Shown: positions 1-7,693, numbered from the stretch's first letter. The stretch is DNA of 15,444 nucleotides from an uncultured Oxalobacteraceae bacterium (GCA_937996605.1 CALKVB010000553.1:1-15444); one strand, 5' to 3'. Notes: generated by a model from the letters alone, not told the origin. Numbers and translations: made by a program.

Positions 1-45
1 GATCTTAATCAAAGCTAGTAAACAACAATCTACTAACAATTATCA

Positions 46-1392
46 CTATGTTCTTATCACAATATCAAATTGAGTCTCACCGTCGACATTTTCAGCCAAA
101 CGATGAGTAAAACCATGACGATTGAGCACTTCGCGTACAAACATTAAACCGATGCCTTGCCCACCTTTTTTTGTGGTGAAGAAAGGCGTGAATAATTGCG
201 CCGTTGGAATGTGTTGTAAGCCTTTTCCAGAATCGATGACCGATAGTTTCACGGTCGCATTCACCTGATCCCACATTAAATTGATCAGTACAAACCCTTG
301 ATGCTCAAGCTGCTGCCGTTGGGCCGCTTCTACCGCTTCGATCGCGTTCTTCAGAATATTTAAGATTGCTTGTTCAAATAAGTGGTGATCGATCTTTTGT
401 GCTGGAATCTCGTGCTTAATGCCCCAAGCCAATCGAATACCATGCTCTATGCATCGTTGGCGATATAGAACCATGGAAGACTCGACCATTTCGGCAAGAT
501 CACATTCGTGTGTCTGCACTTCCGGCATTTTGACTACCTCGGTGAAACGCGCAATAAATTGCGCAAGCGTCTGATTACGTCTTTGTACCGCACTGACTGC
601 AGTCGAAAAATCATTGGCATCTTCTTCAGTCAATTGCCGACGATAGAACAACAAGGACTCCAGTACAGAACCTGTTGCCGCCACCGTGTTATTGACCTCG
701 TGAGCTAACACGCGAACCAGTTTTTCATAAGTCGCTTTTTCTGAGCTCGCCAGTTCTTCGGTAATCTCATCAATCAATAAAAATTCACGTGAAAATCCCC
801 GATCAACAAATTGGCTGCGCTGACAGCGGAAACGACGTCCTTCTTCATTGCTTAAGACTTGGCTTTCGCCGACGACGATCGTTTTCAGATCCTGCACAAA
901 ACGCGATCCACCATCTGCCACAACACCACCTAAAGCAAAGCCGAGTTGAATTTGTTCGCCAAATAATTCTTTGGCAAAGGCATTACAAAGGCTGACGCGC
1001 TCATCAAAGTCAAATACCACGACAGCGCCAGGCGTCGCTTCTAGTAATTGATCCAAAAAACCGCGCTGCTCACCCAAGCGCAAACGCTCTTGATATAAGT
1101 GATCGAGCATGCGGTTAAATAAGTTTGCAAGCTCGTTCACTTCGCGATTAGCACTGGTTTTCACACGTGCCGCATAATTCTCGTCGTGTAAAAGATCTTT
1201 AAATTGTCGGGCGAAATCTAAGGGTAGCAGAGCCTTGCGCAAGACCCAGTAGCCGAAGCTAAAGCTGATAATCAGGGCGAACTCAATCGCCACCACTAAC
1301 AAGGGTTTATGGCGCAAAAACCAAAGGGCTAAGGCAAAGCCAATCGCATGTAAGCCAAAGAGATATAACACTAGTCGGCGATGCAGACTCAC
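46..1392 (-). CDS. Sensor histidine kinase with HAMP-like and PAS-like regions, probably intramembrane-sensing; partner of the adjacent NtrC-type regulator
   Basis: This is a membrane-bound histidine kinase of 448 aa that should autophosphorylate and pass phosphate to the regulator encoded just upstream. Two hydrophobic helices (about residues 7-26 and 31-51) are joined by only RHKP, so there is essentially no periplasmic sensor domain. A HAMP-like linker (about 55-103) and a PAS-like region (about 108-210) follow. The H-box LAHEVNNT places the phospho-accepting histidine at H231. The ATPase domain has an N-box (NILKNAIEAVE, about 345-355), G1 (DSGKG, 387-391), F-box (FTPFFTTKKGG) and G2 (GQGIGL, 411-416). 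The start is GTG; its first bases form a GTGA overlap with the regulator's TGA stop, and GAGG lies 7 nt upstream, so translation is probably coupled. Family and pairing are confident; the signal is unknown. Confidence 0.93.
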   Translation of the reverse strand: MSLHRRLVLYLFGLHAIGFALALWFLRHKPLLVVAIEFALIISFSFGYWVLRKALLPLDFARQFKDLLHDENYAARVKTSANREVNELANLFNRMLDHLYQERLRLGEQRGFLDQLLEATPGAVVVFDFDERVSLCNAFAKELFGEQIQLGFALGGVVADGGSRFVQDLKTIVVGESQVLSNEEGRRFRCQRSQFVDRGFSREFLLIDEITEELASSEKATYEKLVRVLAHEVNNTVAATGSVLESLLFYRRQLTEEDANDFSTAVSAVQRRNQTLAQFIARFTEVVKMPEVQTHECDLAEMVESSMVLYRQRCIEHGIRLAWGIKHEIPAQKIDHHLFEQAILNILKNAIEAVEAAQRQQLEHQGFVLINLMWDQVNATVKLSVIDSGKGLQHIPTAQLFTPFFTTKKGGQGIGLMFVREVLNRHGFTHRLAENVDGETQFDIVIRT

Positions 1393-2798
1393 TTGGCATC
1401 CTCAATATCTGCACTGGTTTCATCTTCGGTGCTAGCAATTTGATGTTTTTCCAATCGTCGGTATAAGGCAAACCGACTCAATCCTAAAGCCTTCGCGACA
1501 CGAGAAAGATTACCAGCATGCTCTTGCATCGCTTTTTCTATCATGCGTCGTTCAACTTGGTCGAGTGTCATACCAGAAAAGATCGAGGTCTCGCGACACT
1601 CTTGTGCGCTATTTCCTTCTTCCACCGACAGAAAGTCTGCTCTCTCTAACACAGGCTTACCAAGCAATAATAAAGTACGCTCAAGTGTCTGTTTGAGTTG
1701 GCGGATATTTCCAGGCCACGCTTGTTGGCTTAGCCATTCAATTGCGGTAGGACTTATTTGCACCGCCTCCATACCGTAAGTGTTACACAATCTCTCCATT
1801 AAACTGCGTGCTAACAAGGGAATATCACTGCGGCGCTCACGTAGTGGTGGCAACCTCAGCGTAATCAGATTTAAACGATAAAATAAATCTTCTCGGAATT
1901 CACCACTGGCCACTTGTTCTGCTAATTCACGATTGGTAGCTGAGATGATCCTGACGTCTGCCTTTTCTGTCTTACTAGAGCCCAGCACCTGATAAGTTTG
2001 GCTTTGCAATACGCGCAGCAATTTCACTTGGTCTGCTCGATTCAATTCCCCGACTTCATCTAAGAACAAGGTACCTTGATGCGCCGTCGCAAAGTGCCCT
2101 TTCCTATCGGTCTTAGCATCCGTAAAAGCACCACGCACATGACCAAACATCTCACTCTCAAACAGCGAAGAAGTGATCGCCCCCATATTAACCTTCACCG
2201 CTTCTTTGTGCGCGCGCGGGCTATTGCGGTGTATGGCATCGGCTATTAATTCTTTACCCGTCCCACTTTCTCCCAAAATCAACACTGATGCACTAGTCTT
2301 TGCCACACGTCCTATGGTTGCCAACACTTTCAACAACTCAGGATGTTCACCAACAATCTCCGAGAAATCATATTCTGTATCGAGCTGCTGGCGACTCAAA
2401 CGGGTGGTCGCGTTTTTTTCATTGAGTGACAAGGTGGTGTGAATCAACTGCATGAGATTGGTGTTATCCCAAGGCTTAGTGAAAAAATCTGCGGCTCCGG
2501 CCTTCACCCCTTTCACTGCCAAAGAAATCGACCCCCACGCTGTCATCAGTAACACAGGAAGACTAGGATACCGGCGATGAATCTCATGCATGAGAGCGAG
2601 ACCTTCCTCGCCACTCGTCTCCATAGAAAAATTCATATCCAATAAAACCAAATCGAAGGACTGACGTTCTAGCAAAGACAAGGCTAAAGTCGGATCGTCA
2701 CAAGTTTTCGTGGTGAAGCCGTTTTGCTTGAGCAGCAGCGCCAATGACACTTGCACCGATTCGTCATCATCAACGATAAGTATGGTCTGTGAAGCCAA
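1389..2798 (-). CDS. Sigma-54-dependent NtrC-family response regulator
   Basis: This 469-aa protein is a cytoplasmic transcription activator for sigma-54 RNA polymerase. The receiver domain (about 5-120) has the acidic pocket DDDE and phospho-acceptor D54 (LVLLD). The AAA+ domain (about 148-375) carries Walker A GESGTGKE (176-183), the sigma-54 contact loop GAFTDA (223-228; the usual form is GAFTGA), Walker B LFLDE (244-248), and conserved arginines in FREDLFYRLN. A Fis-type helix-turn-helix lies at about 427-454 (NLSRVAKALGLSRFALYRRL). The start is TTG: AGGA sits 6 nt upstream and no ATG occurs before the receiver domain is well under way. It overlaps the kinase gene by 4 bp and follows the exporter genes after 154 bp. 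A sigma-54 promoter with inverted-repeat sites ahead of the adaptor gene is its likely target. Confidence 0.96.
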   Translation of the reverse strand: MASQTILIVDDDESVQVSLALLLKQNGFTTKTCDDPTLALSLLERQSFDLVLLDMNFSMETSGEEGLALMHEIHRRYPSLPVLLMTAWGSISLAVKGVKAGAADFFTKPWDNTNLMQLIHTTLSLNEKNATTRLSRQQLDTEYDFSEIVGEHPELLKVLATIGRVAKTSASVLILGESGTGKELIADAIHRNSPRAHKEAVKVNMGAITSSLFESEMFGHVRGAFTDAKTDRKGHFATAHQGTLFLDEVGELNRADQVKLLRVLQSQTYQVLGSSKTEKADVRIISATNRELAEQVASGEFREDLFYRLNLITLRLPPLRERRSDIPLLARSLMERLCNTYGMEAVQISPTAIEWLSQQAWPGNIRQLKQTLERTLLLLGKPVLERADFLSVEEGNSAQECRETSIFSGMTLDQVERRMIEKAMQEHAGNLSRVAKALGLSRFALYRRLEKHQIASTEDETSADIEDAK

Positions 2799-2802
2799 TT
2801 AG

Positions 2803-2810
2803 TTTCCTTT
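2803..2810 (-). promoter_or_regulatory. Ribosome binding site fixing a TTG start for the response regulator
   Basis: On the minus strand AAAGGAAA is followed by CTAA and then TTG at 2798-2796, placing AGGA 6 nt from the start codon. The encoded protein then begins just before the receiver domain's first beta strand, the usual layout for this family. The rest of the 154-bp gap (2799-2952) shows no convincing sigma-54 or sigma-70 promoter and no good terminator, so read-through from the exporter genes is plausible. Confidence 0.6.
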
Positions 2811-2952
2811 GTTATGATCAAACTTACGCGAATGAAGCTGCACTGAATTCGGTTCTATAGGCCACAAACCTAAGCCCTACAAAGCCACGCCGCAACACGA
2901 TGTGGTCACGGAGTTCATGACAGCCCATTGCGCATAGAGTTAATTCTATGAT

Positions 2953-4191
2953 TTATTCGTAATGCAAAGCATCGGTCGGATTCATGCGACTCGCCATCCA
3001 AGCCGGATATAGAGAACAGGCAATCGAGGCTACATAAATAATCGCCATTGCAATTCCAGCAGAGATGAAAAAGCTGCTCCAATCCATAAACTTTGCAAAA
3101 ATACCAGTAAATGCTAACTGTACCAGAAACAGCATTCCTACCACCATAGCCAAACTACTCAAAAGCACCTGTTCGGTCACGATTTGCGCATAAATCTGCG
3201 CACTACTCGCCCCCACTGCACGCCGCAAGCCAAGCTCTGGAATACGGCTATTCACGTTTTGCCAAAGCACGCCAAACAATCCAAAGCAAACCATAATTAG
3301 CAAGAACGCCGCGATTAAGATAGGGGGGATAAAGAACACCGCTTTTTGTCGCAGCATTTCATCTCGCCCTTCCGTCAGCGTCGCGATCTTATATTCAGTA
3401 TCAGATTGAAGTTGTTTTAATTTGTTATGTAGCTTGATTTCAAAGTTACGTGGTGTACCCGGTTTTACTTTAATCACGACATTACTCAAAGCCGCACTTT
3501 GTCGATTCAAAGCTGGGAAGATCATTACATTTTCTTTCCCCATAAATTCACCGCGATATCGGTATTGCTCTACAACTCCGATCACTTTGATGTGTGTTGG
3601 ATTTTTTTCCTCTGAATACGCGTTCACCACCACTTTCCCAATCGGATCTTCACCTGGAAATAAATCATTGGCCAAATTCTGGTCGATAATCGCCACATTA
3701 TTTCCGTCAAATTCGTCTTGTTTCTCAAACCATCGCCCACTCAGCATTTGAATTCCCAAAGTTTTTGCCGCGTGACTATCCATTTCTAAAAACAATTCAT
3801 CCACTCTCCTGTCGCTATCTACTCTTTTGATCTGTCCACGATATGCAGAGAAGTTATAGGGGACAAATTGAACAAAGCTGACTGATTCAATTTCTTGCAT
3901 TTCACTCAAACCACGCTCAAATCGATCCATAGAATCTCGAATATCACTTAAATCTTGTGTTGATGGTTGTGCTCCAAGATCTGGATTAAATATGCTTCCT
4001 GGTTTTCCCTGCAAATGGATACTCCACCGATCCGAATATTCAAACCCTAAAGGTGTTTTGTACAAATTGAGGTTATATATAACACCTACAACAAGCGCAA
4101 ATACAACGACGAAAATCAAAAGAATCTCTGCACTGATCATCAACTGCTTTGTTTTTCGTTTCCACAAAGACTTTACCAAGTGTTGCAACAT
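2953..4191 (-). CDS. ABC transporter permease, FtsX/MacB family (second of two)
   Basis: This 412-aa inner-membrane subunit should pair with the neighbouring permease and the ATPase to form a MacB-like exporter. One N-terminal membrane helix (about 18-39) is followed by a large MacB-type periplasmic region (about 40-285), with motifs such as LSGRWF and VIGVVEQYRYRGEF. Three C-terminal helices (about 286-310, 341-365, 373-398) form the FtsX domain. Between them lies the cytoplasmic IPELGLRRAVGAS segment, typical of the family, and the protein ends with PAWMASRMNPTDALHYE. Unlike MacB there is no fused ATPase domain; that is a separate gene. The ATG overlaps the stop of the preceding permease by one base (TAATG), indicating translational coupling. 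The substrate cannot be inferred. Confidence 0.93.
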   Translation of the reverse strand: MLQHLVKSLWKRKTKQLMISAEILLIFVVVFALVVGVIYNLNLYKTPLGFEYSDRWSIHLQGKPGSIFNPDLGAQPSTQDLSDIRDSMDRFERGLSEMQEIESVSFVQFVPYNFSAYRGQIKRVDSDRRVDELFLEMDSHAAKTLGIQMLSGRWFEKQDEFDGNNVAIIDQNLANDLFPGEDPIGKVVVNAYSEEKNPTHIKVIGVVEQYRYRGEFMGKENVMIFPALNRQSAALSNVVIKVKPGTPRNFEIKLHNKLKQLQSDTEYKIATLTEGRDEMLRQKAVFFIPPILIAAFLLIMVCFGLFGVLWQNVNSRIPELGLRRAVGASSAQIYAQIVTEQVLLSSLAMVVGMLFLVQLAFTGIFAKFMDWSSFFISAGIAMAIIYVASIACSLYPAWMASRMNPTDALHYE

Positions 4192-5438
4192 TACGCATTC
4201 CCTTTCAAAGCATGTACCGGATCAAGTCTCGCCATTCGCCATGCAGGTAGTATTCCCGAAACCAGAGAAAAAATTGTTGAAATTAACACGCCATAAAAAA
4301 AGATCGTTAAATTCACGCTACCACGATAGTAAGGAATCAGGCCTGAAAGTCTCAGCCATATAAAAAAGATCTCCAGTAGGATTAACGACAATACACAGGC
4401 GCTTAAATTGAGCAATAAATTCTCAAATAAGAATTGTCCGATCAATTCCCAATTGCATGCACCGTAAGCTTTTCTTACACCAATTTCTACACTTCGCTCT
4501 TTCATTCTTCCCATATTTAAGTTCACCAAATTCAACGCAGGTAAAAGCATAAATAGGAACATCGTTACCACGATCCAAGAAATAACTGCTGCTGCGCCTG
4601 AGTCTTCAGGTGCCTCTGGATTATCGCTATTTGCACTGATAAACCCTCTTGCAAACTCATCAAAACTGGTATTTGCGAGCATTTGTGTTTTAGGCCATTT
4701 AACAGGATCGTCTTGCTTCACGGACTTCGATACCTGAATTACTTCCTTTTTCAAATCGATCAAACTCGTCGCATTTTTCGCCAACAAAATTGCATTGAAG
4801 TCCCCCGTCAATGAAGTTCTATATTCACTAGTCGGCATGGTTGTATATGGTGCCCACAAATCTGCGCTGAATCTTGAAGCATCTTCCACTACGCCAATTA
4901 CTTCATATTGCCGAGAACCTATGTTCAATTTCTCCCCTAGGGCCGATCGATTACCAAAAATTTTCTTTTCCGCCGATCCCGAAAGAACTACATAAGAACC
5001 TCCTTTATTCACTTCCACATCATCAAACCAACGGCCTGAAAGCGAACGGAAATCTAAAATCTTCCAAAAATTTGCATCCGTGTACCGTATTGTCGATTTA
5101 TGAACTGCGTCATCTCGATAAATCGCAATTGGGTTTTGCGAACTTACCGCAGAAACCAGTTCTACATTCTGCATCGGTCTTAAGTATTGATCGATCAACT
5201 TATAGCCGAGATTCGTCGTCCACACACTGCCTTTGCCATATTTCGTCAGCGTTGTCACCGTAAGCACCCGATCTCCATTTTTTGCAAGAACACCTGATGG
5301 AGAAAAATTTTGCTCTAACATTGCAGTCACAACCAACAACACCACCAAAGTCAAAACGATACACATCAAGTTAATGAACGTGAACATCTTCCGTTTGCGA
5401 TACACGCTCAAGGCCATCATCAAATAATTTTTCAACAT
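4191..5438 (-). CDS. ABC transporter permease, FtsX/MacB family (first of two)
   Basis: This 415-aa inner-membrane permease has the same layout as its downstream neighbour but a clearly different sequence, suggesting a heterodimeric membrane part. It has one N-terminal helix (about 19-41), a periplasmic MacB-like core (about 42-280, with LSGRWFDD and YEVIGVVEDASRF), then helices at about 283-305, 337-361 and 377-400. The family signature ERSVEIGVRKAYGA (about 314-327) precedes the third helix, and the end is PAWRMARLDPVHALKGN. The ATG is supported by AGGA 7 nt upstream (TTAGGAATCGCCATG). It starts 8 bp after the ATPase stop and overlaps the next permease by one base, so it belongs to the exporter operon. 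Confidence 0.94.
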   Translation of the reverse strand: MLKNYLMMALSVYRKRKMFTFINLMCIVLTLVVLLVVTAMLEQNFSPSGVLAKNGDRVLTVTTLTKYGKGSVWTTNLGYKLIDQYLRPMQNVELVSAVSSQNPIAIYRDDAVHKSTIRYTDANFWKILDFRSLSGRWFDDVEVNKGGSYVVLSGSAEKKIFGNRSALGEKLNIGSRQYEVIGVVEDASRFSADLWAPYTTMPTSEYRTSLTGDFNAILLAKNATSLIDLKKEVIQVSKSVKQDDPVKWPKTQMLANTSFDEFARGFISANSDNPEAPEDSGAAAVISWIVVTMFLFMLLPALNLVNLNMGRMKERSVEIGVRKAYGACNWELIGQFLFENLLLNLSACVLSLILLEIFFIWLRLSGLIPYYRGSVNLTIFFYGVLISTIFSLVSGILPAWRMARLDPVHALKGNA

Positions 5439-5446
5439 GGCGATTC

Positions 5447-6109
5447 CTAAGCAACCAGCTGACCGTCGAACACGCGAATGATGCGACCACTTTGTTTAGC
5501 ATGGCGCTCATCATGCGTCACCATCACTACGGTCGTTCCTTGTTGATTGAGTTTGAGGAGGATATCCATCACCTCGGCACCCATGTGGCTATCGAGGTTA
5601 CCTGTCGGTTCATCGGCAAGTAGGATTTCTGGTTGTCCGACCATGGCGCGAGCAATGGCAACGCGTTGTTGTTGTCCACCCGAGAGTTGATTTGGGTAGT
5701 GTTCCATCCGCGCACTCAAGCCAACACTTGCCAGTGCTTGTTCGGCCAGTTCACGTCTTTGCTTTGCACTGGTTTTACGATACAAGAGGGGGAGCTCGAC
5801 GTTATCGATCACACGCAAATCATTGATCAAATGGAAGCTCTGAAAAATAAAGCCGAAGGTCTTATTACGCATTTTCGCCAAAGCTTTATCGCCCCATTGG
5901 TGCAACTCTTCACCCGCGATTTTGATTTTTCCTTCGCCAGGGCGATCAAGCAATCCTAGTAGATTGAGCAAAGTACTTTTGCCGCAACCACTTGGACCCA
6001 TGATAGAGACAAATTCACCCTTGTCGATCAAGAGATTAATGTCGTGCAACGCAATAGTTTCGACCTTATCGGTTTGATAGGTTTTACTCACGTTTTCCAA
6101 TTGAATCAT
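5447..6109 (-). CDS. ABC transporter ATP-binding protein (MacB/LolD-type)
   Basis: This 220-aa cytoplasmic ATPase should power the two adjacent FtsX-type permeases. All nucleotide-binding motifs are intact: Walker A GPSGCGKST (38-46), Q-loop Q90 (FIFQSFHL), signature LSGGQQQRVA (142-151), Walker B ILLADEPTGNLD (162-173) and switch histidine H199 (VTHD). The LLADEPTGNLDS stretch and the short single-domain length match the MacB/LolD/FtsE group, which drives mechanotransmission or periplasmic efflux rather than import. ATG at 6109 has AAGGAA about 6 nt upstream. The gene lies 71 bp after the adaptor gene and 8 bp before the first permease. LolD is an alternative family name, but the HlyD-type adaptor next door makes a MacAB-like exporter more likely. 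Confidence 0.96.
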   Translation of the reverse strand: MIQLENVSKTYQTDKVETIALHDINLLIDKGEFVSIMGPSGCGKSTLLNLLGLLDRPGEGKIKIAGEELHQWGDKALAKMRNKTFGFIFQSFHLINDLRVIDNVELPLLYRKTSAKQRRELAEQALASVGLSARMEHYPNQLSGGQQQRVAIARAMVGQPEILLADEPTGNLDSHMGAEVMDILLKLNQQGTTVVMVTHDERHAKQSGRIIRVFDGQLVA

Positions 6110-6176
6110 GTTCTTTCCTTTATTAATCTTCTGAATTATTTATCGCTCAGCTACGCCACAATTGAACTTCAACACA

Positions 6177-6198
6177 AGCTTCAACGCACACTGAAGCT
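6177..6198 (-). other. Hairpin spanning the adaptor stop codon
   Basis: A perfect 7-bp inverted repeat (AGCTTCA/TGAAGCT) with an 8-nt loop covers the last codons and the stop of the adaptor gene. There is no following U-run, so it is not a standard terminator. It lies just upstream of the 71-bp gap before the ATPase gene and could tune mRNA stability or relative expression of adaptor and ATPase, or be chance. Confidence 0.35.
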
Positions 6199-7431
6199 AT
6201 CGAGATGTTTGAATTTACTGACATCAGACACAATTATTTTGTCACCCGATCTTATCGCTGCACCGGCAATAATTTCGGCGTGCTTACCATCATTCACACC
6301 AAACTCCACACTGCGTTTGACTGCTTTGCCATTGTCAATCACAAAGACCTCTTGCCGCCCTTTACCATTGATGGCGGGACCAATATCGACCATCAAGGTT
6401 TTGTCTTTTTGATCGGTAATGATATTGGTTTCCACGCGTAATTTATGGCGCAAAGCGGCATGATGCGGTTCCGCTAAACTCACCAGCAACTTCACTGTTC
6501 CGTTTTGAATTTCCGGCAGTATCGTTTGTACTTCGCCTTTAATGACTTGACCGCTGTATTCAACTCGCACCGCCTGCCCAGGGCTCAAATAACGTGCATA
6601 AAAATCAGAGACGCTAGCCTCTACGCGGAAGTTGTTAAGCTCTGATACTTTCGCAATTAACTGTCCAGTATTCACGCTACTACCTTCATCGGTCATCGCC
6701 CAAGTTAACAGGCCATCAAATGGTGCTTTCACCTGCGTTTGTTCTAACAAACTCTGTTGCAACTCCATTTGTTTCTGAAAAATGGATCGTTGTAGACGTG
6801 CGCTTTCGATATTCGAACTCGTGGTCTTGCGTGTATCGACCAATGATTCTCTATGCTGGCGTAATTGCACTTCATTGCGTTTCACCGCTAATTCCGCTGC
6901 TTGCAGATCGACTTGCGAAGTAATGCCAGTTGCGCCCAATTTTTGATAACGTGCAAGCTTTACTTTATTGCTTTGCAAATCTAATTCCAAGAGTTCAATT
7001 TCGCTGGCGATGCGCTTGAGCTGCGCCTCCAATTCATTGCTCAAGGTTTGCACCCGAATGTCTTGTTGGGAGATCTGTTCGCGCAAGTTATCAATCGCCA
7101 CCCGCACCGCTTGATCATCCAGCACCATCAATAATTCCCCAGCCTTTACCGTTTGGCCTGCCTTTGCAATGATTTTACGGATACGCGTTTGTGCTGGGCT
7201 AGAAATCTGCTCTTCATGTACCGGGATGACCACGCCCGAGGCATTGATGGTGTTATCCACTTGCCCTATCCGTACTTCAGAAACGCGCAGTTCAGACAAT
7301 GAAGCCGATTGCGTGGCGATACGGTTCACACCCCAGCTTGCGCCGCAGATAAACAATAAGGCAGCGCCTGCCAACAGCCATTGTTTGCGTTTGCGTTGTT
7401 GTAAGACTTGTTGACTAATGACTTTGTCCAT
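6181..7431 (-). CDS. HlyD/MacA-type periplasmic adaptor (membrane fusion protein)
   Basis: This 416-aa adaptor should be anchored in the inner membrane and bridge the ABC permeases to an outer-membrane channel. It has an N-terminal membrane helix (about 17-35), a split lipoyl domain (about 72-106 and 232-262, with AKAGQTVKAGELLMVLDD and KAPFDGLLT), a long helical hairpin between the halves (about 107-231), then beta-barrel and membrane-proximal domains. I start it at ATG 7431 (MDKVISQQ): GGAG lies 6 nt upstream and the membrane helix then sits correctly. An in-frame ATG at 7653 would add 74 residues, but that stretch contains a terminator, inverted repeats and a sigma-54 promoter, so it is leader DNA. 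This is the first gene of the exporter operon. No TolC-like gene is present in the window. Confidence 0.93.
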   Translation of the reverse strand: MDKVISQQVLQQRKRKQWLLAGAALLFICGASWGVNRIATQSASLSELRVSEVRIGQVDNTINASGVVIPVHEEQISSPAQTRIRKIIAKAGQTVKAGELLMVLDDQAVRVAIDNLREQISQQDIRVQTLSNELEAQLKRIASEIELLELDLQSNKVKLARYQKLGATGITSQVDLQAAELAVKRNEVQLRQHRESLVDTRKTTSSNIESARLQRSIFQKQMELQQSLLEQTQVKAPFDGLLTWAMTDEGSSVNTGQLIAKVSELNNFRVEASVSDFYARYLSPGQAVRVEYSGQVIKGEVQTILPEIQNGTVKLLVSLAEPHHAALRHKLRVETNIITDQKDKTLMVDIGPAINGKGRQEVFVIDNGKAVKRSVEFGVNDGKHAEIIAGAAIRSGDKIIVSDVSKFKHLDSFSVR

Positions 7432-7471
7432 CGCTGACTCCAGAAAGCATCTATTCTTAGCGGATGAACGT

Positions 7472-7487
7472 TGCAAATGCTGTGCCA
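7472..7487 (-). promoter_or_regulatory. Sigma-54 (-24/-12) promoter of the exporter operon
   Basis: The minus strand reads TGGCACAGCATTTGCA, matching the sigma-54 pattern TGGCAC-N5-TTGCA in every defined base, with GG at 7486-7485 and GC at 7474-7473 correctly spaced. The predicted transcription start is near 7461, giving a leader of about 30 nt with GGAG 6 nt before the adaptor ATG at 7431. The downstream operon is adjacent to an NtrC-family activator gene, the type of protein needed to fire such a promoter. The element lies in non-coding DNA. Confidence 0.88.
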
Positions 7488-7571
7488 GCTTAAGCAAAAA
7501 TAGAATTCCTAGTAAATTCAGATATTTACAAAGATTCACTAACACAGAAGTAAGGTATTTCCTTGGCACTG

Positions 7572-7609
7572 CGTGCGAACCCGAACTACGATGTGCGGAT
7601 TCGCACATC
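7572..7609 (-). promoter_or_regulatory. Probable enhancer (upstream activator) sites for the NtrC-type regulator
   Basis: A perfect 8-bp inverted repeat, GATGTGCG-gatt-CGCACATC (7590-7609), is centred about 138 bp upstream of the predicted sigma-54 start. A degenerate relative, CGTGCG-aacc-CGAACT (7572-7587), lies 20 bp away, about two helical turns. Paired dyads roughly 100-150 bp upstream are typical binding sites of NtrC-family activators, which reach the promoter by DNA looping; the DNA in between is AT-rich. Assignment to the neighbouring regulator is inference. The second copy matches 4 of 6 bases in its right half-site and is weaker. Confidence 0.6.
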
Positions 7610-7644
7610 CCTGCCTGCAAAGCAAAGAACGAAAAATGGCGAAA

Positions 7645-7675
7645 AAAAACCACCTTCAGGACGAAGGTGGTTTTT
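7645..7675 (-). terminator. Rho-independent terminator of the M1 peptidase gene
   Basis: An 8-bp GC-rich stem (CCACCTTC/GAAGGTGG) with a 5-nt loop is flanked by A and T runs that extend the pairing to about 13 bp. Read on the minus strand it ends in a T-run (GGTTTTTTTTC) about 20 bp after the peptidase stop. A shorter T-run on the other side might let it act in both directions, although no plus-strand gene arrives here. It insulates the exporter promoter from the peptidase gene. Confidence 0.9.
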
Positions 7676-7693
7676 ATCGTTTTGAAGTAAGAA

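Noticed and set aside
2933..2950. Inverted repeat CATAGA/TCTATG just after the second permease gene as a terminator
   Set aside because: The stem is only 6 bp, AT-rich, and is not followed by a U-run.
4874..5263. Plus-strand open frame of 129 codons within the first permease gene
   Set aside because: It is antisense to a well-supported permease and has no recognisable features.
7564..7580. TGGCACTGCGTGCGAAC on the plus strand as a second sigma-54 promoter
   Set aside because: The -12 element is missing (GCGAA rather than TTGC at the right spacing) and no plus-strand gene follows.
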